Program-made: the position numbers and the translations under genes
Notes under the pieces: generated by a model
The model's input: only the letters and a program-made list of their open reading frames with translations
What the model was told of the DNA's origin: nothing
Database searches by the model: none
Shown here: piece by piece, positions 16,108-23,884 of the stretch
Numbering within the stretch: position 1 is the first letter of the stretch
How the letters are laid out: each line of letters begins with the position of its first letter
Assembly: GCA_033763975.1 (NCBI GenBank)
Contig: JANRJM010000014.1
Span: 1-64,000 of the forward strand
Reading direction: 5' to 3'
DNA from: Planctomycetota bacterium
GTDB lineage: Bacteria > Planctomycetota > Phycisphaerae > Phycisphaerales > UBA1924
DNA length: 64,000 bases

Positions 16108-17460
16108 ATGTTCCGCTCGCTCCTGCTCCTGCTCGCGGCTTGCCTCTGCGTCGACGTGTCGGCGGCCCAGGACTTCGTGCCCGGTCGCCGCGAAGCGGTC
16201 GGCGTCGTGCAAGGCCCGTACGACGGCAATGGCCTCGCCGAATCGACCGTCTACGACCATCTCTTTGACTTCCAGGGCCCCTGGGCCTCGCTCGTCTTCA
16301 CCAACGTCAACCTCGGCACGTCCAGCCGCCTCGAGATCATCTCGAACCTCGACGGCAGCGTCGAGGAGTTCGTCGGCGGCACCATGGCCAACTGCCAAGG
16401 CCGCTCCTCGCTCTTCAACGGCGGCCAGATCGTGGTGCGGCTGCACGTCGCGCCGAACGATCGGGGCGTGGGCTTCCGCCTCGACTCCGCCGACGTCGGT
16501 CAGCACCAGTTCACCGAACGCTCTCTCTGCGGCGAGGACAACCGTTCACGCTCCACCGACAACCGCATCGCGCGATTCATAAAGTTCAACACCAACGGCA
16601 GCATCGGCATCTGCACAGCGTACCTCTCGAGCGCCGGCATCTTCATCACCGCAGGCCACTGTTTCGACGCCGACGGCGACGGCAACCGCGACGCCAACAA
16701 CGGCTACAGAGTCGAGTTCAACGTGCCCTCGTCAAACTCCAACGGCACGATCGTCTTCGCGGCGCCGCAGGATCAGTACCCGGTGAACAACTCGCAGTTC
16801 CTCCACGACCCGAGCGTGATCGCAGGACGCGACTTCGCCTGCTTTGACACCACCACGAACAGCAGCGGCCAGCACCCGCAACAGCGCCAAGGGTACTTCC
16901 GTCTCTGCGGAACCGGCACATTCCTCGTCGGCGCCGACCTGCGCGTCACGGGGCACGGGGACGATACCGGCATCAACTATGCCACCCAGCAGACCTCGAC
17001 AGGTCAGGTGCTGAGCAACCTGAGCGTTGGTTTGCCCGTCCCGCATTGGTACGCCTTCTACCAGGCCGACACCGAAGCCGGAAGCTCAGGTTCTCCCCTC
17101 TTCGTCGACTCCAGGCCCGGCTACGCCGCCGGCATCCACACCGACGGAGGGTGCTCGCTCGAGTTCCCTCCCGCAGGCAACGCCGGGACCGATATCCGCC
17201 TGCCCGCGCTCAACGCCATGCTCGCCGATTTCCCCGGACCAGACTCCCGCTTCGTGGATCGGACGCACGCCCACCGCGTCACCACCATGGGAAGCGGCAC
17301 ACCATTGGACCCGGACTGGAATGTCACTCGCTCCGCCACCACCGTCGCCAACGGCGGCACCGTGTACATCACCGACGGCACGTACAACGACATCGGCCGC
17401 TTCGACCGCCCGCAGCGCTGGGTCGCCCCCTTCGGCGGGGTCCGCATCGGCGTTCCCTGA
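16108..17460 (+). CDS. Secreted trypsin-like serine protease with shared C-terminal module
   Basis: This 450-residue exported protein starts with a signal peptide (cleavage near VSAAQ) and has CTGGAG as ribosome binding site. The first 150 residues form an unassigned N-terminal domain. The trypsin-like triad is His184 (ITAGHC), Asp242 (RDFACFD region) and Ser327 (AGSSGSP, in place of the usual GDSGGP). The last 65 residues (FVDRTHAHRV ... GVRIG) align with the C-terminus of the metalloprotease encoded next, and look like the first rungs of a pectate-lyase-like helix. The gene is 59 bases after the tail-fibre-like gene and 40 bases before the metalloprotease, so the three are probably cotranscribed. 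The target of cleavage is unknown. Confidence 0.85.
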   Translation: MFRSLLLLLAACLCVDVSAAQDFVPGRREAVGVVQGPYDGNGLAESTVYDHLFDFQGPWASLVFTNVNLGTSSRLEIISNLDGSVEEFVGGTMANCQGRSSLFNGGQIVVRLHVAPNDRGVGFRLDSADVGQHQFTERSLCGEDNRSRSTDNRIARFIKFNTNGSIGICTAYLSSAGIFITAGHCFDADGDGNRDANNGYRVEFNVPSSNSNGTIVFAAPQDQYPVNNSQFLHDPSVIAGRDFACFDTTTNSSGQHPQQRQGYFRLCGTGTFLVGADLRVTGHGDDTGINYATQQTSTGQVLSNLSVGLPVPHWYAFYQADTEAGSSGSPLFVDSRPGYAAGIHTDGGCSLEFPPAGNAGTDIRLPALNAMLADFPGPDSRFVDRTHAHRVTTMGSGTPLDPDWNVTRSATTVANGGTVYITDGTYNDIGRFDRPQRWVAPFGGVRIGVP

Positions 17461-17500
17461 CCCCGACCTCGAATCTCACCCTCACCAAAGGGCCCGTCTC

Positions 17501-18913
17501 ATGTGGCGCCTACCCCTCAGATTCGGCCTCTTCGCCGCCGCCCTGGTGATGCCCGGCGCCGCGCCCGGCCAGTCGATCGCGCCCCCGTCCGTCCCCGTCG
17601 TGCCCGCTCGCGCACTCGGCCCGGCGATCGACGGCGGCACGCGCACCACCCTCGCGCTCCCCGCCGATCTCCCCGCCACCTTCGCAGTTGACATCCCGGC
17701 CGGACCGCACGCCGGACGGCTGATTCTCACCAAGTACCTCGTTCGTGCGAGCAACTCCCGCGTCCTCGTCGAGGACGAACCCGGGCGCCTCACCCCCGTC
17801 AAGCCCGCACCCGCATCCACCTACCGCGGCACCGTCGAAGGCGTCGAAGGCGCCCAGGTCGCGGCGTCCATCATCGACGGCCAACTCCACGCGATCATCT
17901 TCACGCCCGGCGGCCAAACCTGGGGCATCGAGCCCGCCCCCAACCCAGACCTCGCGAACCAGCACGTCGTCTACACCACGGCCGACATGCGCGCGTCGCC
18001 GGGCACCTGCGGCCTGACGACCACGCCCAATCCTCTCGACCCCGACGCCCTCATTGAAGCGGCCAACGTCGAGCTCGATGAGTTCCGCCTCCAGACCCTC
18101 CTCTGGGCGCGCATCGCCTTCGACGCCGACTATGAGTACTACAACGTCAACCGCCGCGACCCCGCCCGCGTCCAGGCCGAGATCGAGCTGCTCCTCAACG
18201 CCACCAACCTCGCGTACGAGCGCGCCTGCCGCCTCAGCCATGTGCTCGGCGACATCATCATCCGCACGACAGAGGATGACCCGTACACGGGAAATGATTC
18301 CGTCGCGCTCCGCGACCAGTTCCGCGCGCATTGGATCGGTAACCATCAGGGAGTCTCTCGCGACATCGCCTACATGATGTCCGGCAGGACGTTCACCGAC
18401 AATCACATCGGCATCGCGTTCCTGGGCGGCATGTGCGGCAGCCCTCACAGCGGCAACGGCTACGCCATCTCGGCCTCCTTCGTCAGCACCTTCATCCAGC
18501 GAGTCACGCTCATGGCCCACGAGCTCGGCCACACGTGGAACGCCGAGCACTGCAACCAGCTTGATCCCCCGGTCACGCCGTGCACCATCATGTGCTCGGC
18601 CATCGACAGTTGCTCGCCGGTGGGCGCCCCAGACTTTGATCCCTACTCCGCCGCCGTCATCCGCCAGTTCGCCGCCGGCCGCACCTGCCTCGACCCCAAC
18701 AGCCCCATCATCTGGGTCGACTTCAACTACTCCGGCTCCACCCCCAACGGCAGCTACACCACGCCGTTCACGACCTTCAACGCCGCCCTCGCCTTCGCCC
18801 AGCCCGGACAGACCATCGCCATCAAGGGCGGCTCCAGCAACGAAACCACAGGCCGCATCACCACGCCCCTCACCCTCGAAGCCTTCCCCGACGCGACCAC
18901 CATCGGGCGCTGA
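17501..18913 (+). CDS. Secreted reprolysin-like zinc metalloprotease with shared C-terminal module
   Basis: This 470-residue protein has a signal peptide (cleavage near APGQ), a propeptide-like N-terminal region to about 160, and a metzincin domain with the extended zinc motif HELGHTWNAEH (His340, Glu341, His344, His350) and a Met-turn at CTIMCSA (Met364). Family members are extracellular endopeptidases. After the catalytic domain comes a module of about 65 residues (IWVDFNYSGS ... TTIG) that matches the end of the trypsin-like protease encoded just upstream. The protein ends directly after this module, so the module may be a sorting or attachment signal. It is the last gene of the block before the tRNA gene. 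Confidence 0.88.
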   Translation: MWRLPLRFGLFAAALVMPGAAPGQSIAPPSVPVVPARALGPAIDGGTRTTLALPADLPATFAVDIPAGPHAGRLILTKYLVRASNSRVLVEDEPGRLTPVKPAPASTYRGTVEGVEGAQVAASIIDGQLHAIIFTPGGQTWGIEPAPNPDLANQHVVYTTADMRASPGTCGLTTTPNPLDPDALIEAANVELDEFRLQTLLWARIAFDADYEYYNVNRRDPARVQAEIELLLNATNLAYERACRLSHVLGDIIIRTTEDDPYTGNDSVALRDQFRAHWIGNHQGVSRDIAYMMSGRTFTDNHIGIAFLGGMCGSPHSGNGYAISASFVSTFIQRVTLMAHELGHTWNAEHCNQLDPPVTPCTIMCSAIDSCSPVGAPDFDPYSAAVIRQFAAGRTCLDPNSPIIWVDFNYSGSTPNGSYTTPFTTFNAALAFAQPGQTIAIKGGSSNETTGRITTPLTLEAFPDATTIGR

Positions 18914-18984
18914 TCGCTCGCCCGCCCGCGATCGACCACACGACGCCGCCGCGCCGCCATACGCCCGGTCGGGCACACCCCTCC

Positions 18985-19022
18985 CCCAAAAAGCGACAAA
19001 GCCCCGAAGATCGGGGCTTGTC
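18985..19022 (-). terminator. Rho-independent terminator downstream of tRNA-Ala
   Basis: On the minus strand a stem of AAGCCCCGA with CGGGGCTT, closed by a TCTT-type loop, is followed after GTCGC by a run of T. It lies just 3' of the tRNA gene and ends its transcript. Confidence 0.85.
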
Positions 19023-19029
19023 CTTCAAG

Positions 19030-19102
19030 TGGAGCGGAGGAGAATCGAACTCCCGACCTCATCATTGCGAACGATGCGCTCTACCAGCTGAGCTACCGCC
19101 CC
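19030..19102 (-). tRNA. tRNA-Ala (anticodon CGC)
   Basis: A complete 73-nt cloverleaf reads leftward. The acceptor stem GGGGCGG pairs with CCGCTCC and contains the G3-U70 wobble that identifies alanine tRNAs. The D arm, anticodon loop TTCGCAA (anticodon CGC, codon GCG), and T arm with TTCGATT are standard. The anticodon stem has one G-U pair next to the loop. The 3' CCA is not encoded and must be added by the CCA enzyme. A terminator follows directly. Confidence 0.96.
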
Positions 19103-19183
19103 ATCGCGTGTCCGCGGGTGGTCGCCACGCCGCGGGGGCCACTATAGGTCTGCACCGGGCGTTCTTCCGCGCTTCTTGGCGGG

Positions 19184-19251
19184 CTGGTTCCGGGGTGGTG
19201 CTGGTTCCGGGGTGGTGCTGTTTCCGGGGTGGTGCTGTTTCCGGGGCGGGC
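19184..19251. repeat. Four tandem copies of a 17-bp repeat
   Basis: The unit ctggttccggggtggtg occurs at 19184, 19201, 19218 and 19235; copies three and four read ctgtttcc, and the last ends gcgggc. It lies in the gap between tRNA-Ala and the zinc uptake operon. It is not inside any gene I accept. Confidence 0.9.
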
Positions 19252-19365
19252 CTTTCCAGTCCCCGTGCGTCGGGGCACGGCCGCGTGTGGGGGTGGGAAC
19301 CTATCCGGGCCCGGTGCTCTCCGTTTCCCGCGCCCCCGCGCGAACCCACGCGGCCTATTGTCCTT

Positions 19366-19383
19366 ACTGAGAATCGGTTCTCG
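19366..19383 (+). promoter_or_regulatory. Fur/Zur-type operator candidate upstream of zinc uptake operon
   Basis: The palindrome GAGAA-TCGG-TTCTC (19369-19382) lies about 30 bases before the start of the metal-binding protein gene, in a local dip in GC content. Its form resembles TGAGAAT-type boxes of Fur-family repressors. With a zinc ABC system downstream, Zur control under zinc sufficiency is the natural guess. No regulator gene is in the window. Confidence 0.5.
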
Positions 19384-19412
19384 TCTTCCGCCCGCCCCCC
19401 GAGGCCCGCCGC

Positions 19413-20447
19413 ATGCATCCTCCTCTCCGCCCCGCCGCCGTCGCGCCCGCCATCCGTTCCGCATCGTTCCGCCCCGCGGCCGCCCGACGGCTGCCGCCGC
19501 TCCTCGCCCTTCTCGTGGCGTTCCTCTCGCCCCTGCTCGCCATGGCGGCTCAGCCCGCGGCACCCGCGGCCCCGGCAGCGAGCGCCACCCCCGCGCCCCC
19601 CATCCGCGCGGTCGTCACCATCCCACCGCTCAAGGGCATCCTCGAGCCCCTCCTCCCCGAGGGCAGCACCGTCACGGTGCTGATGCCCCCCGGGCGCAGC
19701 GAGCACGGCTACGAGTTCACGCCCAAGGACCTCGCCGCGGTCGCCCGCGCCGACCTGGTCTTCTACGTCGGCCTCGCGCTCGAACCCCGCGTGGAGCAGA
19801 CGCTCGCGAAGGACCCCCGCCCCACGCGCCAGGTCGTCTGCTTCGCCGACGCCGTGGGCATCAAGGCCGACGCCGCGCACGAGCACCACGATCACGACCA
19901 TGACGAACACTGCGACCACGGCCCGGTCGACCAGCACCTCTGGCTCGATCCCGTGCTGGTGGCGCAGGTCGTGCCCGCGCTCGCGACGAGCGTGCGCGCC
20001 GCGGCCGAACGCGCGGCCCCGCTGTCGCCCGCCGCGCGCAACGACCTGGCCTCGCGCGAGGCATCGCTGGTGGCGCGGGTGCGCGCGGTGGACGACGCCT
20101 GGCGCATCCGGCTCGCCCCGTTCCAGGGCCGCCCGATCGTGACGCACCACAACGCCTTCCCGCGCCCCGCCGCCCGCTACGGCCTGCGTGTGGCGGCGGT
20201 CATCCGAGGCTTCGAGAACGCCGAACCGACGCCGGCCCGGCTCGCCGAGGTCGTGCAGGCGATCCGCGCCGAGCGCGTCCGCGCGATCTTCGCCGAGCCT
20301 CAGTTCAACCAGTCGACCGCGCGCCGCATCGCCCAGGCCGCGGGAGTCTCCGTCGCCACCCTCGACCCCCTGGGCGACGGCGACTGGTTCCAGCTCATGG
20401 GCTCGAATCTCGACGCGCTCGCGGCGAACCTCGCCGCAAAGAACTAG
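19413..20447 (+). CDS. znuA: Zinc-type ABC transporter substrate-binding protein
   Basis: This 344-residue protein of the cluster A-I (ZnuA/TroA) family captures Zn2+ (or Mn2+) outside the cytoplasmic membrane. It has a long, basic and hydrophobic N-terminal export signal ending near AMAAQ. Candidate metal ligands are in DQHLWLDPV and THHNAFPRP and an acidic residue in DPLGDGD. A His/Asp-rich loop (HEHHDHDHDEHCDHG, near 150-165) precedes the first of these and is typical for zinc rather than manganese carriers. It is the first gene of a tight operon with ATPase and permease, 11 bases before the ATPase gene. The operon is preceded by a Fur/Zur-like palindrome. Confidence 0.92.
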   Translation: MHPPLRPAAVAPAIRSASFRPAAARRLPPLLALLVAFLSPLLAMAAQPAAPAAPAASATPAPPIRAVVTIPPLKGILEPLLPEGSTVTVLMPPGRSEHGYEFTPKDLAAVARADLVFYVGLALEPRVEQTLAKDPRPTRQVVCFADAVGIKADAAHEHHDHDHDEHCDHGPVDQHLWLDPVLVAQVVPALATSVRAAAERAAPLSPAARNDLASREASLVARVRAVDDAWRIRLAPFQGRPIVTHHNAFPRPAARYGLRVAAVIRGFENAEPTPARLAEVVQAIRAERVRAIFAEPQFNQSTARRIAQAAGVSVATLDPLGDGDWFQLMGSNLDALAANLAAKN

Positions 20448-20458
20448 GCTCTCCCCGC

Positions 20459-21337
20459 ATGTCTACCCCCGCGGTCGAGTACCGCGACGTCTCATTCGCG
20501 TACCCGGCCCGTGCGGGCGACGACGCGCCCCGCACCGTCCTCGAGCGCGTCTCCCTCCGCGTCGAGGCGGGCGAGCGCCTCGGCATCCTCGGGCCCAACG
20601 GCGGGGGCAAGTCCACCCTGCTGAAACTCACCCTCGGCTTGCTCGATGTCCAGCACGGCGACGTCCGCGTCTTCGGCATGCACCCGCGCCACGCCGCCCG
20701 ACAGGGCATGGTCGGCTACGTCCCCCAGCGACCCACCTGCGAACTGGCATTTCCGCTCTCGGCCCGCCAGGCCGTCGAGATGGGCCCTTCCCTCGCCCTG
20801 TGGCCCTGGCAGCGACTCTCCGCCGACGCCCGCGCCCGCATCGACCGCGCCCTGCGCGTCGTCGGCGCCGACGACCTCGCCCACCGCCCCATCGGCCACC
20901 TCTCCGGCGGGCAGTTCCAGCGCGTGATGATCGCCCGCGCGCTCGCCACCGGCCCGCGCCTGCTCCTCCTCGACGAGCCCACCGTCGGCATCGACATCGC
21001 CGGACAGCAGCAGTTCGCCTCGCTCCTCGCGCGCGTGCGCGACGAGATCGGCGTCACCGTCGTCGTCGTCAGCCACGACATCCGCGCCGTCGCCGCCGGC
21101 TGCGACCGCGTCGCCTGCCTCAGCCGCACCCTGCACTCCCACGTCGCGCCGCACGGCCTCACCCCCGACGTCCTCGCCGAGGTCTTCCGTCACGACGTCG
21201 CTGGCATCTTCGGCGACGTCCACGTGCACGCCCACCCCGCCCACGCCTGCACCGATCCCTCGCACGCCCACGCCCCGCCCGTCGCCCCGCTCGGCATCTC
21301 CGCCCCCGCCGCCACACCCAACCGCCCACCGCGATGA
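20459..21337 (+). CDS. znuC: Zinc-type ABC transporter ATPase
   Basis: This 292-residue cytoplasmic ATPase powers metal import. It shows Walker A GPNGGGKST, the signature HLSGGQFQR, Walker B LLLLDEPTVG and the switch histidine in VVVSHDIR. The C-terminal 45 residues are an added tail rich in histidine (DVHVHAHPAHACTDPSHAHA) that may bind zinc and adjust activity; this tail is not needed in typical ZnuC proteins. Its stop overlaps the start of the permease gene by four bases (ATGA), which indicates translational coupling. Confidence 0.92.
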   Translation: MSTPAVEYRDVSFAYPARAGDDAPRTVLERVSLRVEAGERLGILGPNGGGKSTLLKLTLGLLDVQHGDVRVFGMHPRHAARQGMVGYVPQRPTCELAFPLSARQAVEMGPSLALWPWQRLSADARARIDRALRVVGADDLAHRPIGHLSGGQFQRVMIARALATGPRLLLLDEPTVGIDIAGQQQFASLLARVRDEIGVTVVVVSHDIRAVAAGCDRVACLSRTLHSHVAPHGLTPDVLAEVFRHDVAGIFGDVHVHAHPAHACTDPSHAHAPPVAPLGISAPAATPNRPPR

Positions 21338-22227
21338 ACACCCTGCACTACCTCACCTCGCCCGACCTCTGGCGCCTGTACTGGCCCGGCGTCGTCGCCG
21401 GCGTCGCCCTCGCCGCACTGTGCTCGGCGCTCTCCGTGCTCGTCGTCCTCAAGCGCCTCGCGTTCATCGGGCAGGGTGTCAGCCACGCCGCGTTCGGGGG
21501 CGTGGGCGTCGTCGCGCTCGTCGGGCTCACCGGCGCGCTCGCTTCGTCGGGCCCGCTCGGCGGGTTGGGCGCGGTCGTCCAGTTCGCCATCATCTTCGCC
21601 TTCTGCCTCGGCGCGGCCCTGCTCATCGGCCTGCTCAGCGGGCGCGCCGCCGAGCCCGACACCGCCATCGGCATCGTGCTCGTCGCGTCCATGGCCGCCG
21701 GCGCCATCATGCTCCACTACGCGCCCAGCACCGTCTCGTGGGAGACCTTCCTCTTCGGCAGCATCATCGACGTCGCGTGGACGGACGCGGGCGTCGCGTG
21801 GGGCGTGGCCTTGCTCGCCGCCGGTGCGCTCTGGTGGTTCCGTCGAAGCCTGGTGTTCTGGGCGTTCGACCCCGTCGTCGCCCGCGCGATGGGCGTGCGT
21901 CACGCCGCCATGAACGTCCTGCTCATGACGCTGCTCGCGCTCGCCACCGTCACCGCGATGAAGCTCGCCGGCGTCGTCCTCGCCACCGCGCTGCTCGTGC
22001 TCCCCGGCGCGGTCGCGCTGCGCCTCAGCACGCGCTGGCGCCCCGTGCTCGTGACGGCCGCCGTCACCTCCGGGATCGGCGTGCTCGCCGGCATCATCCT
22101 CAGTTTCGAGATGAACTGGCCGACAGGCCCGTCGATCGTCTGCGTCCTCGCCGTGCTCTTCGCGCTCGCCCGCGCGGGCGACCGTGTCCGCGCGCGCGTT
22201 GCTCCACCAGCAGGAACCGCCCCATGA
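21334..22227 (+). CDS. znuB: Zinc-type ABC transporter permease
   Basis: This 297-residue integral membrane protein of the ABC-3 family has about eight hydrophobic helices. Characteristic blocks are LKRLAFIGQGVSHAAFGGVG near residue 45 and MKLAGVVLATALLVLPGAVA near 215. It forms the transmembrane channel with the ATPase upstream. Its start overlaps the preceding stop and its own stop overlaps the start of the next small gene, both as ATGA, so ATPase, permease and small protein form one translational unit. Confidence 0.93.
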   Translation: MNTLHYLTSPDLWRLYWPGVVAGVALAALCSALSVLVVLKRLAFIGQGVSHAAFGGVGVVALVGLTGALASSGPLGGLGAVVQFAIIFAFCLGAALLIGLLSGRAAEPDTAIGIVLVASMAAGAIMLHYAPSTVSWETFLFGSIIDVAWTDAGVAWGVALLAAGALWWFRRSLVFWAFDPVVARAMGVRHAAMNVLLMTLLALATVTAMKLAGVVLATALLVLPGAVALRLSTRWRPVLVTAAVTSGIGVLAGIILSFEMNWPTGPSIVCVLAVLFALARAGDRVRARVAPPAGTAP

Positions 22228-22412
22228 AAGCCGAAACCCTCCTCGCCGAACTCAACCGCCTCCGCAAAGACCTGAAGGAAGACCCCGCCGACCTCGAGTG
22301 GCTCACGCTGCAGCACGCGTTCATCTTCATCTCGTACAAGATGAGCGATTTCCAGAAGTACGTGGAAGAGCAGACGGCCAAGGGCGCGTTCACGCAGTTC
22401 GACGAGCCCTGA
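22224..22412 (+). CDS. Small protein coupled to the zinc transporter genes
   Basis: This is a 62-residue, charged, soluble protein (MKAETLLAELNRLRKDLKED at its N-terminus; LQHAFIFISYKMSDFQKYVE in the middle). The start ATGA overlaps the permease stop. I do not recognise a named family, but the length, codon use and tight coupling support a real gene. It has no cysteine and one histidine, so direct zinc binding looks unlikely. A role in assembly or regulation of the transporter is only a guess. Confidence 0.75.
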   Translation: MKAETLLAELNRLRKDLKEDPADLEWLTLQHAFIFISYKMSDFQKYVEEQTAKGAFTQFDEP

Positions 22413-22453
22413 ACGCGCTTCCGGGCGGGGTCTTTCCGGGCCCCGGTTCAGGG
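22407..22453. terminator. Large hairpin at the end of the zinc operon
   Basis: CCCTGAAC (22407-22414, containing the stop codon of the small gene) pairs with GTTCAGGG (22446-22453), and GC-rich arms inside can extend the structure. There is no U-tract after it, so it could be a processing or stability element or a factor-dependent terminator. Confidence 0.4.
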
Positions 22454-22490
22454 CAAAACCCTCGCTATTTCCCCGCGCTTTCCCATGTTC

Positions 22491-22518
22491 CCACTGTGGA
22501 CTTCCTGTCAATCAGTGG
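22491..22518. promoter_or_regulatory. Inverted repeat CCACTG-N16-CAGTGG upstream of a promoter candidate
   Basis: CCACTG at 22491-22496 and CAGTGG at 22513-22518 form a symmetric pair 11 bases before the -35-like element. It could be an operator for the RNA locus that follows. Confidence 0.3.
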
Positions 22519-22529
22519 AACCTTTTCGC

Positions 22530-22558
22530 TTGCCGCGGCGTACCAAATTTCCGATACT
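22530..22558 (+). promoter_or_regulatory. Sigma-70-like promoter candidate for the structured RNA locus
   Basis: TTGCCG (22530-22535) and GATACT (22553-22558) are 17 bases apart and lie in a short stretch of lower GC content. Each box matches the consensus in four of six positions. A transcript would begin near 22565 and could run to the terminator at 22876. Confidence 0.4.
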
Positions 22559-22559
22559 G

Positions 22560-22751
22560 ATGCATCGCGTGCAGCGCGGGACGAACCCGGGACCAAACCC
22601 CCCGGACCCCTGCGAGGCCCGCGACGACCGCGAAGCCCTTCCGGAAGGCGACGCGGGCGATGAGCCGCGGGCGACGGCCCGCGGAGTAGGAGCCCGGCTT
22701 CGAGGTCTACAGCCCTCGGACGTGCGGGGAGTCTTCTACGAAAGGAGGTGA
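22560..22751 (+). CDS. Possible 63-residue leader protein (doubtful)
   Basis: An ATG at 22560 opens a frame rich in Arg, Pro, Asp and Gly that ends ...FYERR; its TGA stop lies inside the AAAGGAGGTGA sequence of the next element. It would be nearly leaderless if the promoter at 22530 is used. I know no relative. Most of its length could equally be non-coding RNA. It is listed because stop and ribosome binding site overlap in the way seen in coupled leader genes. Confidence 0.25.
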   Translation: MHRVQRGTNPGPNPPDPCEARDDREALPEGDAGDEPRATARGVGARLRGLQPSDVRGVFYERR

Positions 22752-22876
22752 TCCAGTGTCTGACTGTATCAAGGGGCTGCGTCGATAAGACGCACTCGAC
22801 GGACTGCGTCGCGCAGCCCGCTACGACTCGAAACGTAGAGCCGGCCCGGTCGCAAGATCGGGCCGGTTTTTGTTTT
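22740..22876 (+). ncRNA. Structured RNA candidate with 16S-tail complement, mini-ORF and terminator
   Basis: GAAAGGAGGTGATCCAG (22740-22756) is the exact complement of a bacterial 16S rRNA 3' tail. Seven bases after GGAGG a GTG at 22756 opens a 10-codon frame (VSDCIKGLRR) ending with TAA at 22786. GACGCA (22789-22794) can pair perfectly with TGCGTC at 22778-22783 or with TGCGTC at 22805-22810; the second state nests inside GGGCTGCG/CGCAGCCC (22774-22781 with 22812-22819). CTACG/CGTAG (22821-22838) follows, then a terminator. This layout resembles an attenuator or a regulatory RNA. No rightward gene follows; the next gene is convergent. I cannot match it to a known RNA family. Confidence 0.45.
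22841..22876 (+). terminator. Rho-independent terminator, GCAA tetraloop
   Basis: CCGGCCCGGTC pairs with GATCGGGCCGG over 11 bases around a GCAA tetraloop, followed by TTTTTGTTTT. It is strong and points rightward, so it ends a plus-strand transcript from the 22.5-22.8 kb locus. Confidence 0.92.
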
Positions 22877-22903
22877 GCCGCATGAATCGCCCGACCCGAG
22901 CTC

Positions 22904-23884
22904 CTACGGCGTGCCCGCATACGCCTCAAGGAACGACGTCACGTCGTCACCGCTCACCACGCCGTCCCGGTCAAGGTCAGCACCTGGTCGGAGTTCCGCC
23001 AGGTCCTGAGAGAACATCTGAAGGTCCAACCCGGTTACTTCGCCATCGCCGTCGATGTCCGCAGACGAGAGCCCCTCGCCCGGGTCGGGTGACCCTTCTT
23101 GAAGTATCGGCACCACCTGCAGCAGATTGAATCGCGAGACCGTCCATGGTGGGGCTTCATCACTCAGCACACCTCGGTGAATCAATCGGACCGTCATGCG
23201 GTATACATCTGGCTCGCTCGGATCGCTCTCGACAAACTGCACGCCCGTGCTCGATTGCGGCACAACAAACGTGCGGCGCGACTCCGCATCCGGCGTGATA
23301 AAGCCGTATTGGGTGCCGGATTCCCGCAGCGAAAGCGCATGCCACTCGTTCGTCAACACGTTAAGAGCCAGTACCTGCCCAATGATCTCCGGATTGCCCT
23401 GATCCTCCACGTGAACCTCGAACGAATGTTGGCTTCGAAAGTCGACGTATGTGGACATCTCCGCGCCTGTCAGCATCTGCAGACGGACACCCACTTCGAT
23501 GCCGGCCTGCTGCCAGAACATCGTCCCCTGCGACGTCACGAGCGAGTACCACTGGGGCACGACCATAGCGGTGCTCTGCTCTCCCGCGGGCGTGCGCAGC
23601 GTGTACTCCAGCATCAGCGGGTCGTGCCCGGGGTAGTCCTGCGGCTCGTGTCCGAACGCCGTGGTCACGCTGTCGATGCTCGCGGCGTACACGTACCGCG
23701 TGAGCTCCACCGTGCCCCTCCACGAATAGGTCTGCCATACCACGTCCCCGGGCGTCCAGAAGATGATCTCGGGCACGTTCTTCGCGCGGAGCATCGCCAG
23801 CAGCATGCGCAGCCCCGCGGGGTTTCCCTGGTAAAAGTCAATATCCCTGTTCTGAGAGTCAGACACATGCGCATACTGAGCCAC
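22904..23884 (-). CDS. C-terminal part of a dockerin-type secreted protein, split by TAG
   Basis: This 326-codon open frame is in the same frame as the gene that ends at 23885 and is separated from it by a single TAG. It begins with a GTG directly after that stop and has no signal peptide and no ribosome binding site of its own. The first 50 residues continue the last strands of the upstream catalytic-like domain (DIDFYQGNPAGLRML, EIIFWTPGDVVW). A beta-rich region follows, and the end is a dockerin-like pair of calcium loops (ADIDGDGEVTGLDL and ADLDRDGVVSGDDV). It is best read as the 3' part of a recently broken gene, or as a readthrough product. Confidence 0.75.
   Translation of the reverse strand: MAQYAHVSDSQNRDIDFYQGNPAGLRMLLAMLRAKNVPEIIFWTPGDVVWQTYSWRGTVELTRYVYAASIDSVTTAFGHEPQDYPGHDPLMLEYTLRTPAGEQSTAMVVPQWYSLVTSQGTMFWQQAGIEVGVRLQMLTGAEMSTYVDFRSQHSFEVHVEDQGNPEIIGQVLALNVLTNEWHALSLRESGTQYGFITPDAESRRTFVVPQSSTGVQFVESDPSEPDVYRMTVRLIHRGVLSDEAPPWTVSRFNLLQVVPILQEGSPDPGEGLSSADIDGDGEVTGLDLQMFSQDLAELRPGADLDRDGVVSGDDVTSFLEAYAGTP

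Noticed and set aside
19093-19563. 156-codon minus-strand frame over the zinc operon leader
   Set aside because: It reads through the 17-bp repeats and the signal-peptide region of the binding protein gene, without start signals or recognisable content.
22740-22756. 3' end of a 16S rRNA gene on the minus strand
   Set aside because: Only 17 bases match; the expected helix 45 sequence (GGAACCTGCGG) does not precede them, so there is no 16S gene here.
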